Origin: Trichobilharzia szidati
Taxonomy: Eukaryota > Platyhelminthes > Trematoda > Strigeidida > Schistosomatidae
Direction of reading: 5' to 3'
DNA: 64,000 bases
Assembly (NCBI GenBank): GCA_944472155.2
Contig: OX235277.1
Location: 10,116,804-10,180,803 of the forward strand
Below are positions 23,380 through 33,229 of this stretch, piece by piece. The position numbers were made by a program, and so were the translations under genes. Position 1 is the first letter of the stretch, and every line of letters begins with the position of its first letter. A model generated the notes under the pieces. The model saw nothing but the letters and a program-made list of their open reading frames with translations, searched no databases and was not told where the DNA came from.

Positions 23380-23599
23380 GTACAAGGCATTTTTGATACA
23401 ATTTTCTAATGACGACGTTCAAATTCATTTCACTTCCAAGGGTTCTTGTCAACTGCGTACATCCTACACAATATCAAAATATAAGTTATATGACTTCTGA
23501 ATACAACGTTTCTCACAGTGACGTCAAGTTATGGATAGAAAGTATCAGCAGCATAATTCCAAAAATAATGTAAGCAGACAAGTCATTCAGTGTTATAAG
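23380..23599 (-). repeat. PLE-B terminal repeat, diverged
   Basis: Similar over about 200 bases to the arms of the PLE-B at 23.85-25.68 kb, including the stretch equivalent to TTATGGATAGAAAGTATC and the end signature before CATTCAGTG. SINE copy 2 is inserted at its right edge. Confidence 0.6.
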
Positions 23600-23834
23600 A
23601 ATCAGCGGTTAGGACGCTCGCCGACCATTCACATGGTCCGGGGTTCGATCTCCGGCCGACGCACTCCTTTACCTTACTAAGCCAGAAATAAAGCTGGTAA
23701 AGAGGAAAGGTTGAGCATGAGGCTAGCAACCCCATCCTGTAAAATAATATCACCACTGCTACAGAAACTTCAAGCATCTAGCTTAAAGCCCTATGTTCCA
23801 CTAGGAACGTGAAGCAATAAAAATAAATAAATAA
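23600..23834 (+). mobile_element. tRNA-headed SINE, copy 2
   Basis: Same family as 2682-2924. The extreme 5' end is missing: it starts at AGCGGTTAG. The B box reads GGTTCGATCTC, one change from consensus. Body and tail (CCCTATGTTCCACTAGG) are preserved and it ends in a TAAA-rich tail. Confidence 0.82.
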
Positions 23835-23850
23835 GAACTAAGGGTATTTT

Positions 23851-24049
23851 GAAGAGAGAAAGAACGAACATGTTTGCAGGATAATACGAGCTCGTTTTAT
23901 TTCGTGGATTCTCATCAACTGCATACATCCTAAACAAAATCAAATTATAGGTTTCAAGAAAGTTGTGGAACATACTTTTTCATAAATACTTTGAGTTATA
24001 GATAGAAGGCATAAGGAACATAATTCCAGAATTTGATGTAGGTAGACAG
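23851..24049 (-). repeat. PLE-B left inverted arm
   Basis: Reverse complement of 25478-25676 without differences that I could see. Confidence 0.9.
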
Positions 24050-24369
24050 ATTATTCGGTGTCAAAAAACAACTAATTATGTATAGTGGAATTGGATAGGA
24101 GGGGTAAGAGTTCAGATTTCTATTGGAAAACAACACAGATTGGTTAGAGGCATATTACAGGGTCAGGGTCAGAGAACAAAGTAAATTTACACATCTTGTG
24201 GTGGAGAGTTTAAGAGGGTTGGGGTGAATAGTGAAGTAACATTTATAACTTAAACACACAAACAATTAAGTAGATTTAGAAACTTGAAGGTCAAAATTGA
24301 ATAGAATGTTACGTAACAAGACAAACACACAGGCATACTGAAAAAAGGCAAAACAAAATAGACTTAGGG

Positions 24370-25449
24370 TTACCAAGGTAGTGAAAGATTAATCACACTA
24401 TCTTTCTGTATACAAAGGTCTGGTCGAAATCTCTTGATAGCAATGGCTCCTGCGAAGCGAAGTAGCCATGGGTTTCTTTGTGTATTGATTATTTTGAAGG
24501 CTTGGCTGATTTCTACTGTGTGTCCTGTGTCAATTAGATGTCTGGCGATTGCACTTGATAACACTTTTCTCCCTTTTGTACGGAGACTCTTAGGAATGTG
24601 CTCAGCAAATCTAGTAGATGCTGTCCTCTCAGTCCTTCCTATGTACTTGCTACCGCAGGTGCACGTGAATTGGTAAATGCAGTTGGAGTTGACGTGAGTA
24701 GGGAACTCATCTACTTTTGACTGGGTTAACGAGCACACAGTGTTGTGAAGTAGGATCAGTCTGGCGGCTGGGAACGTTCTTTTCAATGCACCTGTGATTC
24801 TTTTTTGTGTTCTTGTGGATACGTCTTCCCCTTTGTACGCTATACAGATGAAAACTGGTTTCTTTTCAACGATGTCGGGTTTCGGTTTGTGTACTTCCTC
24901 ATTTCTATATTTTAATATGAACTTTCGAGGATATCCATTCTCGATAAGGTTCTTTTCGATGATCTCAAGTTCTTCTTCGATCTTGTCTTCTGAACATATT
25001 TCTTTGGCTCTGCTGAAGAGCGTTTTTACTAGACATCGTTTGTAACTGGTTGGGCAAAAGCTATGATAATGTAGGTATTGATCAGTCCAAGTTTCTTTCC
25101 TGTAGACAGATTTTTTAATTGTCCCATCGTTTCTTCTTTTTATGTTGACATCTAGGAAATGGAACTGGTTGTTTCTTTCGTAGTCAATTGTGAATGCGAT
25201 GTTGGGATGGGCCGCGTTGAGATTCTCAAACATTGCGGACGCGTGTTCTATATCATTGCAGACCACAAACGTGTCGTCGACATATCTGCAGTAACAGGTG
25301 GTTCTTTCTATTTCTTCTTTCATTTGAGTCTGTTCAAGATGAGCCATGAATATGTCAGCAAGAACAGGACCCAGAGGTGAACCCATAGCCACCCCGTCAA
25401 TCTGCCGGTACAGCTGATTGTTGAATCGAATTGAATATTCTTTGTACAT
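24370..25449 (-). CDS. PLE-B reverse transcriptase (C-terminal) with GIY-YIG endonuclease
   Basis: An uninterrupted 359-codon frame. RT motif B reads GVAMGSPLGPVLADIF at residues 19-34 and the catalytic box CRYVDDTFVV has YVDD at 56-59. FHFLDVNI follows at about 97-104. A Cys-rich stretch (CIYQFTCTC, 257-265) leads into the GIY-YIG endonuclease core KYIGRTERTASTRFAEH at 268-284, and the protein ends in the PLE-typical DLCIQKDSVINLSLPW. The N-terminal half of RT is missing. The ATG at 25449 is a chance start: upstream PLE homology (LCTKNIQF) is readable in another frame up to the arm at 25478. It could make a stable endonuclease-bearing fragment but not a complete RT. Confidence 0.88.
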   Translation of the reverse strand: MYKEYSIRFNNQLYRQIDGVAMGSPLGPVLADIFMAHLEQTQMKEEIERTTCYCRYVDDTFVVCNDIEHASAMFENLNAAHPNIAFTIDYERNNQFHFLDVNIKRRNDGTIKKSVYRKETWTDQYLHYHSFCPTSYKRCLVKTLFSRAKEICSEDKIEEELEIIEKNLIENGYPRKFILKYRNEEVHKPKPDIVEKKPVFICIAYKGEDVSTRTQKRITGALKRTFPAARLILLHNTVCSLTQSKVDEFPTHVNSNCIYQFTCTCGSKYIGRTERTASTRFAEHIPKSLRTKGRKVLSSAIARHLIDTGHTVEISQAFKIINTQRNPWLLRFAGAIAIKRFRPDLCIQKDSVINLSLPW

Positions 25450-25477
25450 AGAAATAACAATTTGCGTAGCTCATTTT

Positions 25478-25676
25478 CTGTCTACCTACATCAAATTCTG
25501 GAATTATGTTCCTTATGCCTTCTATCTATAACTCAAAGTATTTATGAAAAAGTATGTTCCACAACTTTCTTGAAACCTATAATTTGATTTTGTTTAGGAT
25601 GTATGCAGTTGATGAGAATCCACGAAATAAAACGAGCTCGTATTATCCTGCAAACATGTTCGTTCTTTCTCTCTTC
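25478..25676 (+). repeat. PLE-B right inverted arm with hammerhead-like motif
   Basis: 199 bases. Positions 25605-25651 can fold as a hammerhead-like RNA (see the ncRNA entry). Confidence 0.88.
25605..25651 (+). ncRNA. hammerhead-like fold in the PLE-B arm
   Basis: Stem I is GCAG (25605-25608) with CTGC (25648-25651). The first core strand TTGATGA (25609-25615) differs from CUGANGA at its first base. Stem II is a single G-C pair, or two pairs in the 28.4 kb copy. GAA at 25624-25626 is the second core strand. Stem III is ATAA/TTAT plus ACGAG/CTCGT around one A-A mismatch, with C at 25647 as the cleavage position after an AU. Hammerhead motifs are known from PLE terminal repeats. The weak stem II and C-to-U change leave activity uncertain. 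An identical copy is on the other strand in the left arm. Confidence 0.45.
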
Positions 25677-25867
25677 AAACTAATAAAGGGAACCGGGTGC
25701 ATGAACTAAGGGTATATTTGAGAGAACTATTCCTGCGCCTCCAGACTTATTTCACTTTAAAACACAGTATGCTCGGTAAATCCATCAAAAGTATGTAACT
25801 GGCCTACTCATCTCGTATCAAACTGAATTTTCCAATTCACTCTCACTGGCGGTAGAAATTGCACAAG

Positions 25868-26140
25868 AAGGACTGAGAGGAGAGAGTCTACCAGATTTTC
25901 TGAGCATATCCCTAAGAGTCTCCATTCCAAAGGCAGCAAAGTGTTCTAAAGTGTAATTTCGAGACACATGTTTGACACAGGACATACAGTGAGAATTAGT
26001 CAGGCTTTCAAAATAATCAATAAACAAAGAAAACCATGGTTACTTCGGTTCACAGAAGCCATTGTTATCAAAAGATTTTTTTAATCCAACCTCTATATAC
26101 AGGAAGATAGTTTAATGGATCCCTCACCACCTTGGTAACT
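25868..26140 (+). pseudogene. PLE-B GIY-YIG relic, plus strand
   Basis: Pieces RFSEHIPKSLHSKGSK, TGHTVRISQAFKIINKQ and PWLLRF align with the C-terminal part of the intact PLE-B protein in the same order, with stops between. The SPPW end before 26.14 kb matches the PLE-B C-terminus. Confidence 0.75.
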
Positions 26141-26449
26141 GTAACTGTTTTTGGCGTATGTTTCTGTTCGGTTCTCTTGCGTAACATTCAACTTAACTTT
26201 GATTTTCACTAGCTGTGTTGATTTTACTATTAAGTTTCCAGATTTTCTTAATTCTTTGTCCATGTCATAATTTTAATTTTACTGTACACTTCTACCTTAT
26301 TAAACTATCCACCATAATTCGTTTAAATTCACTCTGTTGTTCGACCTTGTATGCCGTCTCTTATCAATTCTTGTTTCGAAGCGGAATCTGAATGCTTTCC
26401 TCTCCCACTTGTCTAATTACAAACAGTTAGTCTTTTAACGCTGTATAAT

Positions 26450-26545
26450 TTGTCTACTTACATCAATTTGGAATTATGTTACTCATAATATCTATCGATA
26501 ACTCGATGTCACTGTGATGAATGTATGTTTGTGTACTTCTGTATC
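26450..26545 (+). repeat. PLE-B terminal repeat fragment
   Basis: Resembles the start of the right arm at 25478 (TGTCTAC..ACATCAA..TGGAATTATGTT and the following TATCTATCGATAACTC). Confidence 0.5.
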
Positions 26546-26599
26546 CTGGGTCGAAGGCTTCCTGCTGACAGCATCCAAGCATATAATACTTAGAGAGTA

Positions 26600-27790
26600 A
26601 ATTTATTTGATCAAGTCACACAGTGTTATACAGAAATATTTACTGATGGTGTTTCGAGCACAATTTATTCCTCGTAATCATATGGTTTGCTTTCATATAA
26701 CTAGTCTTTGTAATAATATATCAGTCAATATGGCCTTCGAAGCAGTTAAAAGAGAACTAACTGCCAATCCCAAACTTACTCATAGAACAAAGCTACCGAT
26801 TGAGGGGATTATTTTCAGCACTCACTAACACCTCATGTCTAGTATCTTTAAATTCTAGTGCAAGATATATAGACAAACAGAAGGTGTAGCAATGCAATCA
26901 ACAATATTCTCAATTGTGGCTAATATATTAATGGTTAGCTGAGAGAATAAGGCTATTAACACCATTACAGATAAGATTTTATTTTGATAAAATCACACAG
27001 TGTGTTGTACAGTAATATTCACTGATGTCCACATTTCAAGCACAAACTATTGCCACTCATAATCAGATCAAGTCACTCCCTCACACAACTTCCTTGCTTC
27101 ATTTATATACACGAGTGAAATTGATGATTAGACATTCGAATAGAAATCAATATGGGATAATGTACATTCAGAAATAATAATATGAGTTTTATTGATGAAT
27201 TACAATCAGATGGGAAATAAGATGTTTTTCTTCCTGTAAAATTCATTAGAAACATCAAAAAAGGTCAAAAGCAAAATAAACATAATGGTGAAACTAATGA
27301 TGATAACATAAATAAGAGAGAATATAAACCATCTACCGTGACTTTACAATATCGGGAGGGGACATCTGAGGCCCTAAGTAGGATTCTTGATAAAGTAGCA
27401 ATAAGAGCGGCATTCAAAACTATAAACTCACTCAGGGACAAGCTCTTTAGGTTAAAGAACCTTGTAGATTGATCCAAATAGACAAAATAATATCATTCAC
27501 AAAATACCTTGCAATGATTGTGACTGAGGTCAAACTAGTAGGTCGGGTGGGGGTAGTCAGATTGTCAGAACATAAGAATTTAGCCAAGGCTAGAATGACT
27601 GATCCTATGAAGATAAGTAATTTAGAAAAATAAAACTCAGCAATCGCACTGTATGCATCAACACAAAACCACACAATAAGGTGGGACAGAGTCAAAATTC
27701 TAAGAAGTAACATAAGTAGGTGGACAGAGAGATTGATTACTGAATCCTGGTTCATTGAGTTTTTCTTTTTTGTTTCCAAGCCTAATCGTC
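26600..27790 (+). pseudogene. PLE-A relics: RT, terminal repeat and GIY-YIG
   Basis: From left to right: a terminal-repeat piece at 26.60-26.69 kb; RT fragments SVNMAFEAVKRELTANP and YRQTEGVAMQS (26.69-26.95 kb); a second terminal-repeat piece at 26.97-27.08 kb; the linker YREGTSEALSRILDKVAIR (27.35-27.41 kb); and GIY-YIG remains GQTSRSGG and SAIALYASTQNHTIRW up to 27.79 kb. Several frameshifts and stops. This copy extends further into the N-terminal RT than the fold-back element at 17 kb. Confidence 0.75.
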
Positions 27791-28384
27791 TAATTATTCT
27801 ATAAATAGTCAGTGTTTGTAACTCTTAATTAGTTAAATCATTCCGGACTAATGTTACTTTTACTTCCTACCAATTACTCCTGTGGAGTGCGTAACAATGT
27901 GATTGTACACTTTTTGGTTATTTGTAGAAATTAGACATATTGTACATAATTTTTGTTTAAAACGCTTCTTGTTGAAATACCCTTGGCTTCCGTGTACATT
28001 TGGAAAAAATACTTTCTGCTGTTGGAGACTTCGTCTTCTCCTTGGTTTCTTCGGCTTACTAGCTCAGCTCTCACCGTGTTGTATCTTTCGGATTTATTGT
28101 AGAAATCCACTTCGCTCAACCGAAGACAATTATACAACCGGGACACAGCAGCCACAACCTACTCCGTCCAAACAATTAACGTCTCCGTGCGATATATAAA
28201 TAATTTGTAGCAGAGGACTTAAACCTTATTTCCAAGTAACCCTTTTGTTGATATAACGTGTCGTTGCATTTTTGGTAATATACTGTTACTTAACATTCCC
28301 TTGACTTGAATTTTATTTCTCATATTTTGTAATACTAGTGAACTCTAACATAAGTCCCCTACACTCCTTGTGATCGTGGAAAAG

Positions 28385-28530
28385 TATGTACAAATTTTTA
28401 ATGTAATGTAATTCATATTTTTTTATCGTTCAGGTTGTAACCAGTTGAGAAGAATCCTCGAAATAATAAAAGATGAGCTCATATTATCCTGGTACAATTG
28501 TTGTTCTTGCTTTGTTCAAATCAGAATAGC
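28385..28530 (+). repeat. PLE-B-type terminal repeat with hammerhead-like stem
   Basis: Aligns with the PLE-B right arm. The motif CCAGTTGAGAAG and later TTATCCTGG preserves the stem I pairing CCAG/CTGG with two base changes relative to PLE-B, and CTCGAAAT replaces CACGAAAT. Confidence 0.6.
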
Positions 28531-28544
28531 CATTGACCGCCAAT

Positions 28545-28850
28545 CAGAACAGTCCATTCTCACGGTTGTCAGACAACTGTATTCTTGTGATAGATTAAAT
28601 ATATAACGATGATGTTTTGCCTCCTAAAAGATGAACATAATACAATCAATATCCGACAGTCACAGTCCAGCCAGCCTTTGTCTTTTGATATTTGTGTGTC
28701 TCAGTGAATTGGTAGGCACAACGGACAAAAAGGCGTATTAGCGTACGAATTGAGTTAATTACCGTTATAGTAATTAATAGGCTCACAGACATAACAAAGT
28801 AGTGACAGAATTCACTCTGTCACAAACACAGGACTAAATGCATGATACTA
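28545..28850 (-). repeat. dispersed repeat R1, minus-strand partial copy
   Basis: Reverse complement of part of the repeat at 33.85-34.37, 47.87-48.43 and 61.93-62.46 kb. Diagnostic piece on the minus strand: AAAGACAAAGGCTGGCTGG. No coding signal. Confidence 0.8.
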
Positions 28851-29454
28851 GTTACTATTTAACGTCCAATCTAACTTATTGTATTATCTAGATTTGATAG
28901 AAGTAATTTTTATCTAATTCTATCACATGACAGAACTAACTTCGTGTATGGATAGAGTTTGCACTTGATGCACCGATTATACCTTAAAATAAATGATATA
29001 AACATACGATTTGTCTGTGTGTATACACGAGGTAGACTATTCTCTTTTAAGAACAAAGAAATTAAACGTGTTACCTATCGTTCATCTATCAAATTGTATG
29101 TAAAAGAAATTCAAGATACAGTTGATTAACCATATGATAACCTAGACAGGATAAGATTGATCAATTGTATTAATCTTGGATAGATTAAGGAATTTCGGTT
29201 TAGGGTGTGTGTGAACGCACCAATGACCTTGAACGCATACTATTCATTGGATAACGGGCCTTATCAATATACATGTTATGGAGCCATCATTATGCACTCT
29301 GTGCATAAACTGATGTACACATTTCATAACGATCTCGTCTTTAAATACTGTCTGGGTAATTGGTTATTGGCTCGTTATGGTTGCCGTCATGGTTATGTTC
29401 AGGTTTAGGATGTTTCATTTTGATTATCTGCATTTTGCTAGTAAATGACATTGA

Positions 29455-29545
29455 AAAAACAAAACAATTGAGCTAAAAATATCCTTTTCGATAATTTCCT
29501 CCTATTCTGGCTCTACAATTATGTTTGTATATATGGACTGTTCTA
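29455..29545 (-). repeat. PLE-C-type terminal repeat fragment
   Basis: On the minus strand TGTAGAGCC is followed about 45 bases later by AGCTCAATTG, keeping the GAGC/GCTC pairing of the PLE-C terminal repeat with a more diverged interior. Confidence 0.45.
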
Positions 29546-30239
29546 GAATAGTCAATATCGATATTGGTGTTTCTAAATAATATCGATTTGTTAAGTAAGA
29601 TCACAATGGAATTACAGTTCAAGAATGACGCTGAAGTTATAATAAGCATAAAAGTGTAATATCAAATAGAATACCAAATAAAATTACAGCTAGCAACTCC
29701 ATCCCGTAAAAATAGAAAACCACTGATACCGAAAATTCAAGGGAAGAGTTTGAAGCTGTGTTCCACTTGGAGGGTAAAGGAATATTAAAAACCGCGTGAA
29801 GACAAGAATTATGGTAAACGGAATGTTTATTCGCAATTTAATATGAACATATAGAGAAATTATTTTCCCCGTGTATTAAAATCGTTATTTGCACAGATCG
29901 TCCGTTTCGTGCTACTCCTACCCTTTGTATTGTGCTTCCTTGTTTTATTTTCATGTCTCCCATGTTTTGACGGAATACTGGTTCATTTCCGCTGGTCGAA
30001 CACAAATCTATCTCTCCACTATTTGATATTTTTATGCCTATGAACGTCTCTTAATATACTACTGGTAAATACTGTCAGTTACACATACCACAATTCTGTA
30101 AGCGCTTGTCTCGAAATTCAACAATACATTTAAGTAACGAGTTAACCTAATAAAAAAATATTCTTCCCACTAACACTTACTCGTAAAAGTACACAATAAA
30201 GACTTGTGAATTCTGTCTAAGTTCACAAGAAATTAGAAC
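29546..30239. other. unassigned A/T-rich sequence
   Basis: No supported gene or RNA. A SINE-like tail fragment (AGCAACTCCATCCCGT..CCACTTGGAGG) may lie around 29.69-29.78 kb. Confidence 0.3.
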
Positions 30240-30620
30240 ATGATTGCTCAACAATGGGTTCTCCTGTAGGACATCTCCTGGCCAACTATATAATGGCTAG
30301 TCTAAAAAAAATGCTTTCTTATCACTAGGAATCAATGAAGTGCATCTCCACAAGAGATACACTGATGATACTTTCATTATTTTTGGTGGGAATTTCGATC
30401 TAAAAAAAAAACCAACTCCAAACCTTCAATAACACACACCGAAACATCGACTTCACTCTGGAAGTTGAGACTGGTTCAATGTTTCATTTCCACGATGTTC
30501 AACTGCAAAGGAATGCTGACAACTCAATGAGAAGATCCATCTACAAAAAGCTCACATGGAACGGACAGTTTATCAGCTTTCAAAGTTGTGTGCACATTCT
30601 AAGCACATTGTATTGAATGG
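30240..30620 (+). pseudogene. Penelope-like RT relic, family D
   Basis: Frames spell TMGSPVGHLLANYIMASL (motif B), then RYTDDTFIIFGGNF (YTDD catalytic box) and RNIDFTLEVETGSMFHF and KKLTWNGQFISF. At least two frameshifts. The sequence differs from families A to C. Confidence 0.7.
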
Positions 30621-30689
30621 AAAGCGCTCCACTCCAAGTAAGTGAATATAGTACTATAGATGAGCTATATTTTTTTCTAGGTAATTTAA

Positions 30690-30787
30690 CTCATCAGGAA
30701 CAATTATTTTAGGTTTGGTCAAATTTTTATGTTCCAATATTCTAGTTGACCCACATCAACACCTAGTTTGATCAATGTAATTGACCT
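30690..30787 (-). pseudogene. PLE GIY-YIG relic
   Basis: The minus strand reads QVNYIDQTR and then ILEHKNLTKPK, corresponding to the QVKYIGQTGR..LAEHKNLAK core of family A. It is cut on the right by the LTR element starting at 30788. Confidence 0.6.
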
Positions 30788-31309
30788 TGTAGTGACCCGT
30801 TTTATTACTCATCATCGCAGTATACTTTCACTATGTAATTGGACTTTGATTTGGTTATCACTCTAAATCTTGCATGTTAACAATTGATACCTTTTGTACT
30901 CGCCCGATTTTTGAATTTTGATTGCTGCAATAATACACTATCATATTCCTTCGCAAGTGCCTTTTGAATTACGTTGTGGATGTCGAGTAATCACAACGTT
31001 AGGTCACAATTATAAACGCGAAGAAATACTAAGATATACGCGTCGGTGGCATAGCGGTTAGAACGCTCGCCGACCATGCACATGGTCCGGGGTTCGATCC
31101 CCGGCCACAGACGCACTCCTTTACCTCGCTAAGCCAGAAATAATGCTGGTGAAGAGGAAAGGTTGGGCATGAGGCTAGCAACCCCAGCCTGTAAAATAAA
31201 CACTGCTACAGAAACTTCAAGCCTGTAGCTTGAAGCCCTATGTTCCACTGGGGAACGTGAAAAAAAGCACGTGTACTCTAGTTCAGTCAAATACAGCAGC
31301 AGCACAACA
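30788..31309 (+). repeat. 5' LTR of the chimeric element, split by a SINE
   Basis: TGTAGTGACCCG at the start and CACAACA at the end match the Gypsy-2 LTR. The SINE at about 31042-31267 interrupts it. Confidence 0.85.
31042..31267 (+). mobile_element. tRNA-headed SINE, copy 3, nested in the LTR
   Basis: A box TGGCATAGCGG and B box GGTTCGATCCC, the canonical B-box form. RTE-like body and tail as in copy 1. Only a very short direct repeat (about ACG) can be seen at its edges. Confidence 0.85.
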
Positions 31310-31311
31310 AA

Positions 31312-31322
31312 TTGGTGAGCCC
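31312..31322 (+). promoter_or_regulatory. primer-binding site of the chimeric element
   Basis: AATTGGTGAGCCC follows the 5' LTR, identical to the Gypsy-2 site beside 42813. Homology to Gypsy-2 stops right after it. Confidence 0.65.
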
Positions 31323-31451
31323 GACAGAGCTGATTGATGGACTACATCATTTCGAAGTATACACAATGGAATAAATCATCTTTGCCATCGCATTAACTTT
31401 TATAACTTCATAACATTTGGATGTATAATTACTGATATTTCTGCTAAAAGT

Positions 31452-32130
31452 ACCTCCGGACCTGGCGGCACAACGACTGCTATCCCAGTTCACCCTGATA
31501 CTCAAGAAGCTGGCTGTTATGCAACACCTCAATTCCAGTTCTCTGTCCTCAAGCTTCAGCATTGTCTACAGGTGTGCAAACACTCTTACAATGGTCTGCA
31601 ACTCGATTTACTCAAGCCGGTCCTACAGCTGTTCAATTACAACAGTTGACCCAATCACCTCAACAACAACAGATTCAAGCACAAGGTCATCAGTTACAAC
31701 CAGCTCAACAGCCAACTTATATCCAACAACATCAGCAACAACCAACAATGATGGCAACTGACGTCTCTGTCAGTGGTCAACCTTGTACTGTAGCTGCACG
31801 CTCCTATGCTACTCCCCAGTTTATCACTCTGGCACCAGGAGCTCCATTAAAAGTCATGACTGTTGTTCCTAACGGTCAATTGATTCAAAGCACTGGTTTA
31901 CCACAGCTTGTGCCAACTGCTCTTGTTGGAATGGCTATCAATCAACCAACTTCTACTCTCCAACCTCAGCAAACATCAATTCAAGTTACTCCTCAACGCC
32001 GAGTAACAACAGCCAGCAACAACAACAACATGCTGACGGACGTTCACTTTCAACCGTATCAGCAGCAGCAGCTACTGCTGCACTCTTCTCTGGCACAGCC
32101 ATCTCTTCTTGTACAATTCCACTTGTACAA
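31452..32130 (+). pseudogene. captured Q-rich host-like coding sequence
   Basis: Three frames in succession read as one protein: 31452-31545 (GPGGTTTAIPVHPDTQEAG), about 31535-32020 (QLQQLTQSPQQQQIQAQG, TPQFITLAPGAPLKVMTVV, NGQLIQSTGLPQLVPTALVG) and from about 32005 on (HADGRSLSTVSAAAATAAL). The composition, rich in Gln, Thr, Ser, Pro and Val with hydrophobic residues between glutamines, resembles activation domains of eukaryotic transcription factors such as Sp1 or NF-Y; that is a resemblance in style, not an identification. The last frame runs directly into the Gypsy-2 pol end (PAFMETEVTECL). Two frameshifts near 31.54 and 32.01 kb mean it no longer encodes one protein. Bases just upstream (TATTTCTGCTAAAAG at 31.44 kb) could be an unspliced acceptor. 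Confidence 0.65.
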
Positions 32131-32489
32131 CCAGCTTTCATGGAAACAGAGGTAACTGAATGTTTACCCAAGTCATTTCCATACTGCCTTATTACGGTAC
32201 TATTAACTGTATGTTAAGATATAAATCTATTCTGTAACTCTTTACAATAACAACCCCATTATTATTCTAATAATTTTTCTGGTTTTATTGTTACATTTTG
32301 CACAACTTTCTAAATAATTCGGTTCGTTTCGAAGTTGTCAACATTTTTGCATATATACAGTTATATTATCAAACCTCAAAAACTTAAAAGCCTCAATTCG
32401 GTTTTCATATTTTTTTTTGTCCTTGTAATTTACAATATCATTCCGAATACAGGTAAACTTCATTTACCTGCATTCTACGGAGGGGCTAT

Positions 32490-32764
32490 TGTAGTGACCC
32501 GTTTTATTACTCATCATCGCAGTATACTTTCATTGTGTAATTGTACTTCGATTTGTTTATTACTCTAAATCTTGCATGTTAACAATTGATACATTTGTAC
32601 TCGCTCGATTTTTGAATTTTGATTGCTGCAATAATACACTATCATATTCCTTCGCAAGTGCCTTTTGAATTACGTTGTGGATGTCGAGTAGTCACAATTA
32701 TAAACGCGAAGAAATACTAGAAGATACGTGTATGCTAGTTTAATCAAAATTCAGCAATACAACA
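32490..32764 (+). repeat. 3' LTR of the chimeric element
   Basis: 275 bases from TGTAGTGACCCG to CAATACAACA. It is preceded by the polypurine stretch GGAGGGGCTAT. Confidence 0.87.
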
Positions 32765-32860
32765 ACCTAACAGTCATTACATGCTGTCGAGTAATCCCAG
32801 GTTTCCCAACGGTTGTCTAACTGATATCAGCTCATGATGAAATCCTCCAACTATATTATT

Positions 32861-33100
32861 TTAATTAATTGTATGTATTGGGTCCTTAGGCCGGAAATAT
32901 TTATCTCTGAGTGAGTTTTTTGGTTTAAAAGCCGCCCTAATTCCAGCCTCGTTGGCAATGTCACGTAAGGCATCTGACGTCCTTTCTTTATGTTGTAGTA
33001 CTACAAAGGCTTTCAATTCTAAATAATTTTCGTTATTTTCATCACTTTTACTGCTAGTTTCTGTTTTTCTATGATTCTTCATACATTCCTGAATCAATTC
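32861..33100 (-). pseudogene. PLE-A linker relic, minus strand
   Basis: RTSDALRDIANEAGIRAAFKP and SLRDKYFRPKDP correspond to GTSEALRRILNKAGIKTAFKP and IRNKLCRLKDQ of the fold-back element, in the region before the endonuclease. Confidence 0.7.
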
Positions 33101-33229
33101 TCGTGGGTAGTGTGTTATTCATTAGTAATATTTCCTTTATGTGTTTGATTTCGTTATTTAAATCTCCTGGCCTACTGGTTAGGCTATTGGCTCGATGATA
33201 AAGATATTTAACTAAACCAACCTCTATTT

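Larger units (their letters stand above)
23848..25702 (-). mobile_element. fold-back Penelope-like element, family B
   Basis: Two apparently identical 199-base inverted arms (23851-24049 and 25478-25676) enclose a minus-strand RT/GIY-YIG gene. A 13-base direct repeat GAACTAAGGGTAT at 23835-23847 and 25703-25715 fits a target duplication; its left copy directly abuts the tail of SINE copy 2. Identity of the arms and an open coding frame make this a young insertion. Confidence 0.88.
30788..32764 (+). mobile_element. chimeric LTR retrotransposon carrying host-like Q-rich sequence
   Basis: A 5' LTR at 30788-31309 (split by a SINE), a primer-binding site, about 1.18 kb of internal sequence and a 3' LTR at 32490-32764. 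The target duplication ACCT lies at 30784-30787 and 32765-32768, showing that it moved as one unit. The LTRs, the internal 3' end (from about 32118, including the pol C-terminus PAFMETEVTECLPK and the 3' untranslated region with polypurine tract) and the first 13 bases after the 5' LTR match Gypsy-2. Everything else of gag-pol is absent; in its place is a glutamine-rich coding-like segment. The two LTRs differ at many positions, so it is clearly older than the 35-43 kb Gypsy-2 copy. It must have used another element's enzymes. Confidence 0.85.

Noticed and set aside
25818..26027. Minus-strand 69-codon ORF
   Set aside because: Antisense of the PLE-B GIY-YIG relic on the plus strand.
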